The notes beneath the pieces were generated by a model. That model ran no database searches. It had not been told where the DNA came from and was given only the letters and a program-made list of their open reading frames with translations. A stretch of 64,000 nt of DNA, from the NCBI GenBank assembly GCA_025174535.1, contig JALBUN010000048.1:124001-188000 (forward strand), read 5' to 3'. The DNA comes from Cantharellus purpuraceus. Taxonomy: Eukaryota > Basidiomycota > Agaricomycetes > Cantharellales > Hydnaceae. The position numbers and the translations under genes are program-made. Shown in pieces: positions 37,058 through 46,756 of this stretch; position 1 is the stretch's first letter; each line of letters starts with the position of its first letter.

Positions 37058-37197
37058 GGTTGTAGATGTGAGAACGCGGGCCGGCCCAGCAGCAGCAGCT
37101 GCTCAGACCACTTTTCCATATGACCGGCGTTTACCGAGCTTACCTCCTCTGTCGGACCACTTTTTCCCAAATCCGGAGTTTACCGAGCAAAGCGACC
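37058..37197. promoter_or_regulatory. ERG9 divergent promoter with duplicated 35-bp element
   Basis: Two imperfect direct copies, 37106-37140 and 37155-37189 (period 49 bp), share GACCACTTTT and CCGGNGTTTACCGAGC. They fill most of the 140-bp gap between the ERG9 start and the ATG at 37198. This is a plausible binding-site pair for a shared regulator; no known sterol element is recognised. Confidence 0.45.
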
Positions 37198-37425
37198 ATG
37201 TCAGACACGCTCCATCCACCGCTCAGAATATCCACCTTCTCCACCACACCCATATCCAAACACATCCAACACGCCTACCTCGATGCCTTCCTCGCCGACT
37301 ATGCGGACAGGATGGCGACAAAAGGCGGCGACACCGCGATCACCACCCAGCTCCACAAGCTGAAGACCGCTTTGGCAGACAAGCACGGCAGAAGCACTCT
37401 GACGAGAAATAGCTCGTGTGAGTAA
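37198..37425 (+). CDS. Small conserved-looking ORF, about 75 residues
   Basis: Starts MSDTLHPPLRISTFSTTP and contains a predicted helical, charged segment (HLLKT-like heptads around AITTQLHKLKTALADKHG). A GTGAGT donor near 37421 with an acceptor at about 37468 would change the last residues only. No family recognised. Position divergent from ERG9, with its own ATG right after the promoter duplication, supports a real gene weakly. Confidence 0.4.
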   Translation: MSDTLHPPLRISTFSTTPISKHIQHAYLDAFLADYADRMATKGGDTAITTQLHKLKTALADKHGRSTLTRNSSCE

Positions 37426-37502
37426 TGTCTGGCACCCTCGCTGATGTCGGCTGATGGCATTTGGAAGCAAAATAGTACACGAGTGCCATTTATACCTCTC
37501 CA

Positions 37503-38156
37503 CTACGCTCTCGGACGTTCCAAATCCTCGGGTCCGAAACTGTAGGGTAGCAGTTCCTCCAGTGTCACTTCTTTCACCCGGTCTGCATCATCCACGCTCC
37601 AATTTCCATGCACAAGCAAAATTGGCATTTTCAGTGCACAAAACTCGCGCAACACTTGTCTACATATTCCGCAAGGTGAGATCGGTCCAGGGACGTCGCT
37701 GCACGTGGGATCAAATGGGTGTGCGATGGGTGTTACTACCGGGTTACCTTGTCACGGCCAATGCAATAAAAGACCTTGCTCCCTCGCTCTGCGTGTTCAA
37801 ATTCAGAAACGTGTGAATGTATCGTAAAACGACCTTACCACTGCCTTTACAATCGCTATCCTCTCAGCACAAATAGTAGCCCCTACTTGCAAGCATCAGT
37901 TCGGGCCACAAGTTTAACACTTGATAAATCAACCAATTGATGCGTTTTCCACATTAGCCCCCTTGATGATGTCTCCCTTGTCGCTAAGCAGAGCAGCACC
38001 GACACGAAACTTGGAATAGGGACTATATGTCCCTTCACGAGCTGGATAATGTTGTAAACGTGTCTCTCGAGTTGTATATCCAAGCAACGCACCCTCCAGT
38101 GCAGCTGCCATGAGCGTCACACGCTCATCTTCCGTTAGAGATCGCAGAGTAGACAT
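37503..38156 (-). CDS. Cytidine deaminase
   Basis: Zinc hydrolase that converts cytidine or deoxycytidine to uridine forms in pyrimidine salvage. The ATG at 38156 (MSTLRSLTEDERV) is chosen over upstream in-frame ATGs that lack family similarity and overlap the divergent gene. Exons give YSPYSKFRVGAALLSDKG and NVENASIGATICAERIAIV (zinc ligand Cys and catalytic Glu in CAE), then after an intron PCGICRQVLREFC with the other two zinc Cys. It ends at the stop 37503. Three introns rebuild a product of about 165 residues, typical for the homotetrameric class. Only 82 bp separate its start from the ATG of the divergent Zn2Cys6 gene. Confidence 0.9.
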
Positions 38157-38238
38157 GCTGGAGCTAAATTGGCTCACTCGAGTCAGACTCCGACCGTGAC
38201 ATGAAATTTTATCCTCGCCTGAGGCCAAACAGCAATCC

Positions 38239-41200
38239 ATGGAGCTCGCCCAGCAAGACCGGGATTTAGAAGAGATCTCACGGCTGCCCATCCCACCGTA
38301 CGCGCTCACCTGGGACCCCACCGTCGTACGTCCCGTCATGCTCCCCGAAAAATACGACACGCGCATTGCAGCAGAATACATCTTTTACCTGCCGTCCAAA
38401 AAGATATACGTTGTGTCTCAGCGCTGTGACGGATGCACCAAAACTGCCCAAGCGTGCGATCGCGCCCTGCCAAATTGTGCAAGATGTGTCCAATCAGAAA
38501 TGGGGTGTCATGTCAGCGATAAAAGTTATGTGATATTGCCAAGGCCAAAAGTGCAGCGGAAGGGCTATTGGACATCTGCCTCTTCCGTTCAAAAAAATAA
38601 TAGGGCTAGAGTACCGTCAGACAGTGCACGGGCGGCAAAACGACCATTAGCTCTTGAACACAGGCAAAAGAAGCAAAACGCCTCCGGTGAATCCTATTAT
38701 TTTTACTTGTGTGATGCGCCGTATTGACTGAGACCCGACATGAAATACGTATGATGTTTCTGACCATTCCACTATAGGGCTAAAGCTAAGTAATACGGCT
38801 TCCACAAAGGCAAGTGCGGCAACAACGACCCCGCGTGATCCTCCTGGTACACGTCCCTTATATCATTGCAAACTTCCCCTCTTACCCATGTCCCCAAACC
38901 CTTCAGCGGTTGTCTCCAGCTCACAGCGGCCAAAATTAAAACACGCCACCAAGACCCCGGCTCGCGGACGACGGAAACCTAGAAAAGCGAGATACCGTGA
39001 GTCCCGGAGCCGTTCCTTAGAATTAGCTTTGAACCGTGTACACGTTATTGCGCCATGCAGTCGTGCACAAACCTGACACGCTCACGTGGAATTACGTGCG
39101 TCCTCCTAAGGAGGCGGAGGCGTCACCGCCCACCGTGCATACCGAGCAGAAGAAATTGCCTCCAATATGGGCTGCAGTGCGTGACAAGAGATCCTGCTAC
39201 TGTGTGATTCAACCATTCATAAGGGGGTATTAGAGTCAGAAGGACCTGCTCGCAGCACTACCGACCCATCCAGATATTTTTCAACATCACGGCCTTGGAT
39301 ACCAAGGCGGTTTCATCGACTTTTTGATCCTCGAAGGTCCAAAGTGGGACAATGACAGTTGGACGGGACGTGGGACGATCCAAGTGACGCGGCACGAATC
39401 ATTCTCATAGTTTACAAGTGAGAGACGGACTGTATTGACGGCTCTTGTATTTGTAGCAAATGGCGCTTCACTCGCAAAATCGCAGCGAACGCAGCGAACG
39501 GGCCCCCCGATGCAAAGGGGGGTAATGGGCAGACCATGCCCGTTAACAAACAGAATCCCTCGTCGGCTCTGGACGATGCATATTCGGTGCCGCACTCCCA
39601 GGGCCACGAACGGACCCTATGTCCCCACTTGGAGCCATTAAATGAATGCCCTCGCTGCCTACCAGAATTACGGGACAGCGTGCAACCCGTCCACACGTAC
39701 CTCGAGGATGCCGACGAGTCAGACGACATCTGCAGCGACACGTCCGACGCCATATCCCTCACTCAATATACGTCGTATTTCCCCGCTTGCGGAACAAAAG
39801 GCTCTTCAGCCGTGCATGATGATTGGATTGAGAATGCTTTGCCGAGGTGTGAGCTGACTGACTCGGATGGGGCGCCGTTTCAGCGTTCCCGTGAGGAGGT
39901 GCGGGACGGGCTGCAATGTGAAAACAGTTCGGACGCGTCATCAGACGATATGGAGCCGGTTTTGATTTTTGAGAACCAAGCGGATCATCCGCCGGATTCG
40001 TGGCGACGGGACATCGAGACGCAGCGTGAACATCAAAGGCGTCCGAGTAAGGAACCTGTATGGCACAAGGAACGCTCATCGCGCCGAGAAGTGATATGGA
40101 ATCAAGAAGCTTCATGCCGCCCAGAACATGAACATTTAGTACTTCCGTGGCGTCGAGAAGAACTGTGGCGTCAGGAACATTTGTGGCGTAACGACGTGCC
40201 GCGTGCCAGGAGCACGTCGACGCCGTCGGAGTCGATGGTGTATCCAGAACCGCCTGATGCTGATGGCGCCCCTGTGAACGGTGACAGTACCCAGGGGGTA
40301 GACAAGGTGTGCACTTGTCGTGATTTCGGTTTTCTGATGGAGTCCCTGACGCCTTTTGTGATTTAGCCGAACGAGCTGGATGAATTGCCCGTCGAGGCCG
40401 AACTGTTTCGCAATGCTCTACGTACCGAGGATCCATTTCGTATCATTGTGGCGAGTGATTCGTCGTTGCTCCCGTTCGCGCTCGCGTCACCTTGTGCATA
40501 TGCCTTTTTAGGCTTTTTCGCCGTGGTCAAGTTTGAGGTGCATATTATTATTCAAGTATGCATCCCGCCCCCGCTGATTGCGTCGCTAGATGATGTTGCC
40601 GCCACCCGCTGGCGCTGAATCCGCTGACGCGGTGTTGCTCAAGGTGACTCTGGAGTGGCGGCATGGGGGTAAATCTGTCAATGGCAGCTCCGCCTCGACG
40701 CCGTGGTGGATGTCGCTCATGTCTTCAACCGAGCAAAGTCAATTCTATCCCGTCTCGAGCGACGTTCCGTTGACCGTGCAGTGTTTTCCTGATATACCGT
40801 CCTGTCCGAGCGAACCCTGTGCGACCCGGGCACGCCTCACATATGATGATGATACGGACGAGTCGTCGGACGACCTTGAGGCGTATGAGGTGTCGTCGCC
40901 CGCGTGGCACTGCCGGGGGTGCGGAAAGCTGAATGTGGTGGCGCCGTTCAGGAGCGGGTGGTCATGGACGTGTTCGTGCGGGGTAGGTGTTTTTCCGTGC
41001 CGGGGAAAACGTGTGGTAACATACAAGTCCGGGCGTTTTTGGCTGATCGCGCTGGGGAACAGGTGATTGGACGAACGGGACGTGGGCAGGTGTTGAGTCT
41101 TGATGCGTTGCGCGATCCGTACGGACTGACGCCGCCACTGCCCGTTCCGGACGCGCAGGGCCACGTCAAGCACACCATCTCGGCGGGCCCGGTGGGCGAG

Positions 41201-42119
41201 GAGTACATCACGTACAGGTTTGTGGGGACGGACGTGGTTCTGCAGCATATACCGTCTATGCAGGCACATGTGGTGGCGCAGGCGAATGGGCTGCTTGAGA
41301 AGCTGCAGGGGGAGGTGGACTTTGAGCCGGCAGAATCTGGTACGTGTGTGTATGTGTGTAGTGTTGTATGGAGCGGTGATGGTGGATTGGTGTTATTCAA
41401 GATGCCAAGGGCACCATGTTGATTTACCACGTCGCGTCTCGCAAGGCGTTTTTGAGCGCGCCCAGGGCGGCGCAGGACGTGTGGTGTTTCATGGAGAGTC
41501 TGATTACGGGTCGGTTCGGCCTGGATCGGGGAGTGGTTCGCTATGTGCGGGAGCTGGCGGAGTTGCGGTCCACGGTGTGGCTTTCAAAGGGTACTACCAA
41601 GGTGCGTGACATGTGTGCAGTAGTATACGGAACCCACGCCACGTTGACATTTTTTTTGGGGGGTGGGGGCCCGGAATGCCATTATGATAGAACCAGGAGA
41701 CCGCGTCGGGATATACGCTTTTTCTGTCGACAGGGGCCTCGCTCACTCTCAAGATATATATCCGCAAGCGGGGGGAGCCTGTCAAAATGGTGCCATTGGA
41801 AATGCCGCACGGGTGTCTCTTGTTCCTTCACAACGCACACCAACCGATCAACGTACGAAACCATTGTTCTTGCATTTTAGAGTGTTTTTTTTTTTGTGCT
41901 AATGTGGTGGTGTGATATTTGTAGTATGATGTGCAGCATACGGGTCCGGCGATGTGTGAGTGTTTTTGTCACATGCGCATGTGTGATGATGTCGATGGGT
42001 TCATGTCGCTTCAGTGCTGGCGGCCCGGTGGATTAGTTATGCCCCTAAGGAGGAGCTGCAGGTCGAGACGTTGGGGCGGGTGTGATGTGTGTGGGAGAGA
42101 CGTTGGGTGTTCTGCGTGA
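38239..42119 (+). CDS. Large Zn2Cys6 protein with zinc ribbon and possible AlkB-like C-terminal fold
   Basis: Multi-exon gene. Exon 1 carries a perfect binuclear cluster at 38425-38508 (Cys spacing 2-6-6-2-6: CDGC, C, C, ARC, C). An intron after 38690 leads in frame to a basic stretch TPARGRRKPRKARY, AT-hook-like. The middle has GYQGGFIDFLILEGPKW, an acidic low-complexity part, and a run of Trp-Arg-Glu repeats (RREELWRQEHLWRND). Apparent stops such as TAG at 40364 are intron acceptors (TTTAG). Then a treble-clef or ribbon WHCRGCGKLN...WTCSCG near 40905-40980, and C-terminal strands GYTLFLSTGASLTLKIYI and MPHGCLLFLHNAHQPINYDVQHTG. That ending resembles an Agaricomycete 2-oxoglutarate-oxygenase family, but the HxD iron motif is not visible. 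Exon ends beyond 40 kb are approximate. Confidence 0.6.
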
Positions 42120-42322
42120 TGCGGGAATTAAATTGTGGAACTGAATGGGCGGGTGAGTGTGTAGGGTTGACTGGTGGAGCAGGTAGTGTATAAGAGAGTT
42201 AATCAGAATTGTCTCCTTGGCGATGTGTCAAACTGAATATTGTGGAGCCCAGCGCTGCATGTGTTGCCCCGGCTGATGTGGAGGAATGCATCATACCGGC
42301 GTGCACGATGCTCAGTGCGCAA

Positions 42323-42418
42323 GGCCGAATAGCTCAGTTGGTTAGAGCGTCGAGCTAATATGTGACTTCTGAAGTTGCTGTCACTCGAAGGTCTTGGGTT
42401 CGACCCCCACTTTGGCCA
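42323..42418 (+). tRNA. tRNA-Ile (AAT), with 22-nt intron
   Basis: Acceptor stem GGCCGAA/TTTGGCC, D-arm GCTCAGTTGGTTAGAGC, anticodon stem TCGAG/CTCGA, loop CTAATA+A with anticodon AAT. The intron 42361-42382 lies one base 3' of the anticodon, the usual place. T-loop TTCGACC, discriminator A at 42418. A TTTTT tract follows near 42427 as the Pol III stop. Confidence 0.9.
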
Positions 42419-42544
42419 TTAATTAAGTTTTTCCTTGGTTTGTTCGGTCTTTCGGGATCCCGTTCGGTGTTTAATTATCCGCTTAGTTTGCCTAATTATA
42501 ACTTCTATATTACACGTCATCATCAGCTGGATCTACACTGTCTG

Positions 42545-43910
42545 ATCTGACTTTGTACACGTGAGCACATGCATGGTTCTTCCGTCTGGTTTGCCAGTTG
42601 AATAGATTGCCTCTTTTGTATCACATCCCAACAGCACAATATAGCATGTGATGCCCTCTGGAAACCCTGAATGATTGATTAATCGGGAAAGTGCCTTTGT
42701 TTGTAATTCACTTGCTCCAGATACGCCCTCGGAACGATTTCGAGAATCACCTGATATGCCCTGGGGCGGTAGAGAGAAAGGTTCTTTGATTGCTATATGA
42801 CTGAGGTTGTCCAGCCAATCGATGCTTTTTTCACTCATGTTTGGTCTGTTGTGCACACGATGTGTTAGTGTGTGTCTATCTAGTTTGTTTTTTCTGCATA
42901 ATTTGATAGCGTGGACTGTCGGTGTAGGACTTGTAAGCATGTATGTTTTAATCGTATTGCACTTGCTTTGCTCATCGGAGAAGTATGTTATGCACCGAGT
43001 CTGTTGGGGTGCGTTATCTTGCCCCAAGTATAGCATGCGTGATGAAATGCCAAATGTTGGACTTGGCAATGATCTCCTGGATCTAGACTTTTTTACGTGC
43101 GAACATATGGGCTATGCGTGGTTCTTTTTTTGTTTGGTTTGACCCTCGAATACATGGACCTTTTTGTACGACGTGATGTGTGATGGGGATATGGATGGGA
43201 TTAGGGCATGGGGGGACTGTGTTTTGGGGGGTGTTTTTGTTTTTTTTTGGAGGGATGGTGTGTGTTTTGGTTTCTGAGGGATTTGATAGTGTGGACTGTT
43301 GGTGTGGGGCTTGGAGGCTTGTGTGTTTTTGTGATTTGAGTGTATTGCACTTGCTTTGCTCATCAGAGTATGTGTTATGCATTAGGTCTGTTGGGGGGTG
43401 GTCATCAAACTTGATGGGCATTGTTTGCATCACCGTTTGGAGAAGATGTTTCGTTCGCCTTTGCTTTTTGTGACGCCCTGCTGGCTAGACTTGATGATGT
43501 GTTGGATCTAGACTTTTTTTTACATGTATGGATCGTTCTGTCTGGTTTGCCCCTTGAATGCATGGACCTTTTAATTGTACGACGTCGGAACAGCACGGTA
43601 TGGTATGATATTGATATGCGGACGGCATCGCTCTGAGGATTATAACTGTTATGCATATCATCGTTTTGGCGAGGATGTTCATAGCCAACCAATATTTTTA
43701 TCCTCCCCCGAGTATAGCATGATGAACGCCCACTGCTGTTGGACGTGGTGATGTGTTGGATTCTAGACTCTTTGCACGCCAACACACGCACACGCACCAT
43801 GCATGTTTGGCTTGTATACATGGACGTCGTCGGAACGGCGTAATATAATATACCTATGATATGTGATGGGGATATGGATGAGACCAGGGCAGGGGGGGGG
43901 GGTGAACGCG
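42545..43910. repeat. Degenerate tandem array, four units
   Basis: Units begin around 42545, 43085, 43508 and 43766. Shared marks are GATCTAGACTTTTTT, then GTCTGGTTTG, CATGGACCTTTTTGTACGACG and GGGATATGGATG; and GCACTTGCTTTGCTCATCRGAG with TTATGCAYYRRGTCTGTTGGGG between units. Unit spacing varies (about 540, 420 and 260 bp). No coding potential is convincing. Flanks end in G-runs near 43895. Confidence 0.6.
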
Positions 43911-44644
43911 GTTTGTGGGGATTGCTTATCTTTGGAGTGATTGATTATGGATGGCTCTTTTTGTGTGTGCCTGGGTAGGCACGCCGAGGGAGGGAGGGGG
44001 GTGTCGACCGCGTGTATGATGGGCGACATGAGGATGCCGCGTTTTCGGGGGGGGAGGAACATGTGCAGAGTTTATGGTGGACACTGGTGTTGTTTGTGGC
44101 GATAGTGGTGTGCTCGTTGGTGTATGATACGCGTACGGGGGTCACCGCAAGAGCCCATCACGATATGCTATCACGCAAGGTGTCCACCCTGCCCAACGTC
44201 GTACACTCCAGCACCCAGCCAAAAAAAAAAAAAAACAAATAGAGCGTGTGTGTGTATACCCCCGCCTGGCGCGTCACACGCCCCGTCACGAGCGCGCGTA
44301 CCACCCGTCGTACGGTACCGTAAGTATAGGTGGGTGTGGGTACGTACTGCCGTCGCCGTCGCCGTCGCCATCGCCGTCTCGCGTTCTCTTTCTCAACAGC
44401 CGCCAGACAAAGTACGGTAAGAAAACACACACGTTCTGGCACGACGATTTCGCAGCTGACGCTCTCAGGGCGCTCCCATACCACGCATAGGGCGGGTGAG
44501 TGGCTTGACCGCTCAACAACAACAAAAAAAAAAAAAAACAATTTGAATAGAAAAACCAGAGTTAAACAGCATACCCAGCACACAACGCCCAGCATAAAGC
44601 GCACCACCACCCCCACACACACCACCACCCCGCACACCACCGAC
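43911..44644. other. Upstream region of the TPR-DnaJ gene
   Basis: Low-complexity: A-runs near 44221 and 44524, GTCGCC repeats near 44350, CACCAC repeats near 44610. No separate gene supported. Confidence 0.5.
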
Positions 44645-46620
44645 ATGCCCTCCAAAAAGGCCAAACTAGGACACCGAAAGAAACACCACCAACAACCACC
44701 ACCACCATCACCCGACATCAACAACGGCGTCGCCACAAAGTGAGTGTGTGCGCCCCATCTCTCTATCGAATAATTCATCCCCTCCCCCCCCCTGTTTTTC
44801 CTACCTTTTACGGCTATGACAGCGCACGCGTAGACTCCCCAGCGGACACCTCATCTCCAAGCCCCGCATCACCCCCAGCGCACCCAGCGGCGGCGACGGA
44901 TCCCCACCCCATGACGGCCAAAGACCCGCCGCCCCCAGACCCCATCGCAGTGGCAGACAAGCTCAAGGAACAAGGCAACGAAGCGTTCAAGGCAAAGCGA
45001 TACGACGACGCCCTCGTTTTATATACAAAAGCAATAGGTGCGCAGCACACTCACAACACCCCACCCGCTCACTCAAGGTCCGTAGCCGTGCACCCGACGG
45101 AGCCGACCTACCTCACCAACCGCGCCGCATGCCACATGGCGCTCAAGCTCTTCCGCGCCGCGCTGACCGACTGTCAACACGCGGCGGCGCTGCAGTCCCC
45201 CTCGGGCGGGCGGGCGCCCGCCAAGACGCTGATCCGGATGGCCAAGTGCCACCTGGCGCTGGGGAGCCCCAACCCCGCGCTGTCCGCCATCCGCGGGGCG
45301 CTGGAGACGGACGGGACGAATGCCGTGGCGCGCGAGGTGGAAAGGGCGGCGCGGCGGATGGAGGTGCATTTGGCGCGGTTCGCGGCGGCCCGGGGGAGGG
45401 GGGAGTGGGGGATGGCGCGGCTGGCGCTGGAGCAGGCGCGGGGGGAGTGTGAGGGGGGGGAGCCGGTGGAGTGGCGGTGTTGGCGGGTGGAGCTGGAGCT
45501 GGCGAGGGGGAAGGTGGAGGGGGCGATGCATGCTGCCAAGTGAGTGTGCCCAGACGCGCCGGTGTGTGCTGATGTGTGTGTGTGTGGCAGCGAGGCGTTC
45601 CAGGTGGACAAAAAGTCGCCGGATGTGCTGTGTGTGCGGGGATGGGTGATGTTTTTGGCGGGGAAGCTGCCGGGCGGGCTGCAGCACGTGCAGCAGGCGT
45701 TGGCGTACGACCCGGACCACACGCGTGCGCGCAAGCTGATGCGGCGGATCAAGGAGGTGGAGCGGATCAAGGAGGAGGGGAACGGGGCGTTCAAGGCGGG
45801 GCGGCTGGGGGAGGCGGTGGAGAAGTACACGGCGGCGCTGGGGGTGGTGGAGGCGCGGGAGGAGGAGGCGGGCGGGGGGACGATCCGTGCCACGCTGTTG
45901 TCGAACCGGGCCACGGCGCTGGTGAAGGTGCGTGCGCGCGGCGCGGCGGGGCATGGCGTGATGGCTGATGCACAGCAGCTGGAGCGGCACGGGGAGGCGC
46001 TGGCGGACACGAATGCGTCGCTGGCGCTGGTGCCGACGTCATACAAGGCGTTACGCACGCGGGGACGGATCCACGTGGCGGGGGAGGCGTACGAGGCGGC
46101 TGTGAGCGACTTCCAGGCGTCGCTTGAGCAGGTGCGGATCGACGGGAGCCAGGCCGAGGAGCGGGCGCTGCGGCAGGAGCTGCGGCAGGCCGAGGTGGGG
46201 CTGCGGCGGAGCAAGAGCAAGGACTACTACAAGATCCTGGACATACGCAGGGACAGCAGCGCGCAGGACATCAAGCGGGCGTACCGGAAGCAGAGCCTGC
46301 TGCACCATCCGGACAAGGTGCGTGGTTCTGGCTGTGCGTGCGTGCTGTGCGTGGTGCCGAGCGTGTGCCAGGGCGGGGACGAGGAAAAGTTCAAGCTGGC
46401 GGCGGAGGCGTACCATGTGCTCTCGGACGGGGGGCGGCGACGACGGTGGGTGCGGTCTGTGCCTGTGCGTGGGTGTGCTGACCGGAGCAGATACGACGCG
46501 GGCGAGGACGGGGAGGACGGGGGGGGAGGGGCGGATCTGGGCGACGTGTTTGGGTTTGGGTTCGGAGGGTTCGAGGGGGGAACGCGGTACCATCATGCGC
46601 GTGGGGGCTTTCCGTTTTGA
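44645..46620 (+). CDS. TPR-DnaJ co-chaperone (DNAJC7-like)
   Basis: Start MPSKKAKLGHRKKHH, then an intron (about 44738-44822) and a Pro/Ala-rich linker. Tetratricopeptide repeats follow: ADKLKEQGNEAFKAKRYDDALVLY near 44960, TYLTNRAACHMALKLF, KTLIRMAKCHLALG, then a second set VERIKEEGNGAFKAGRLGEA near 45760. Near 46225 is a J domain, DYYKILDIRRDSSAQDIKRAYRK, with the catalytic HPD in LLHHPDK. A Gly/Asp-rich tail ends RGGFPF. The TPRs bind Hsp70/Hsp90 tails and the J domain stimulates Hsp70 ATPase. Acts in the cytosol. Very high GC and G/C-ending codons. The intron between AMHAAK (45540) and EAFQVDKK and those near 46320 and 46440 are needed; some are spelled through in the continuous frame. 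Confidence 0.85.
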
Positions 46621-46756
46621 GAAAAATATGAAACACGAACATGAGCACTCATTCATGCGGGGCTGGCCCATTGAGATCCACTGGGGGTGTGACCTTTGAG
46701 AGGCGTGCTTGTGTGCTGAATGGCCCTCTCCTGCCCCTTGCTCCTCTCCTCTCCCC

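Noticed and set aside
40362..40366. In-frame TAG in the Zn2Cys6 gene as a pseudogene mark
   Set aside because: The stop is the TTTAG acceptor of a short intron whose donor is GTGTGC after GVDK; the frame continues as PNELDELPVEAE.
42545..43910. CRISPR-like or regularly spaced array
   Set aside because: Units are long, diverged and irregularly spaced, and the organism is a eukaryote.
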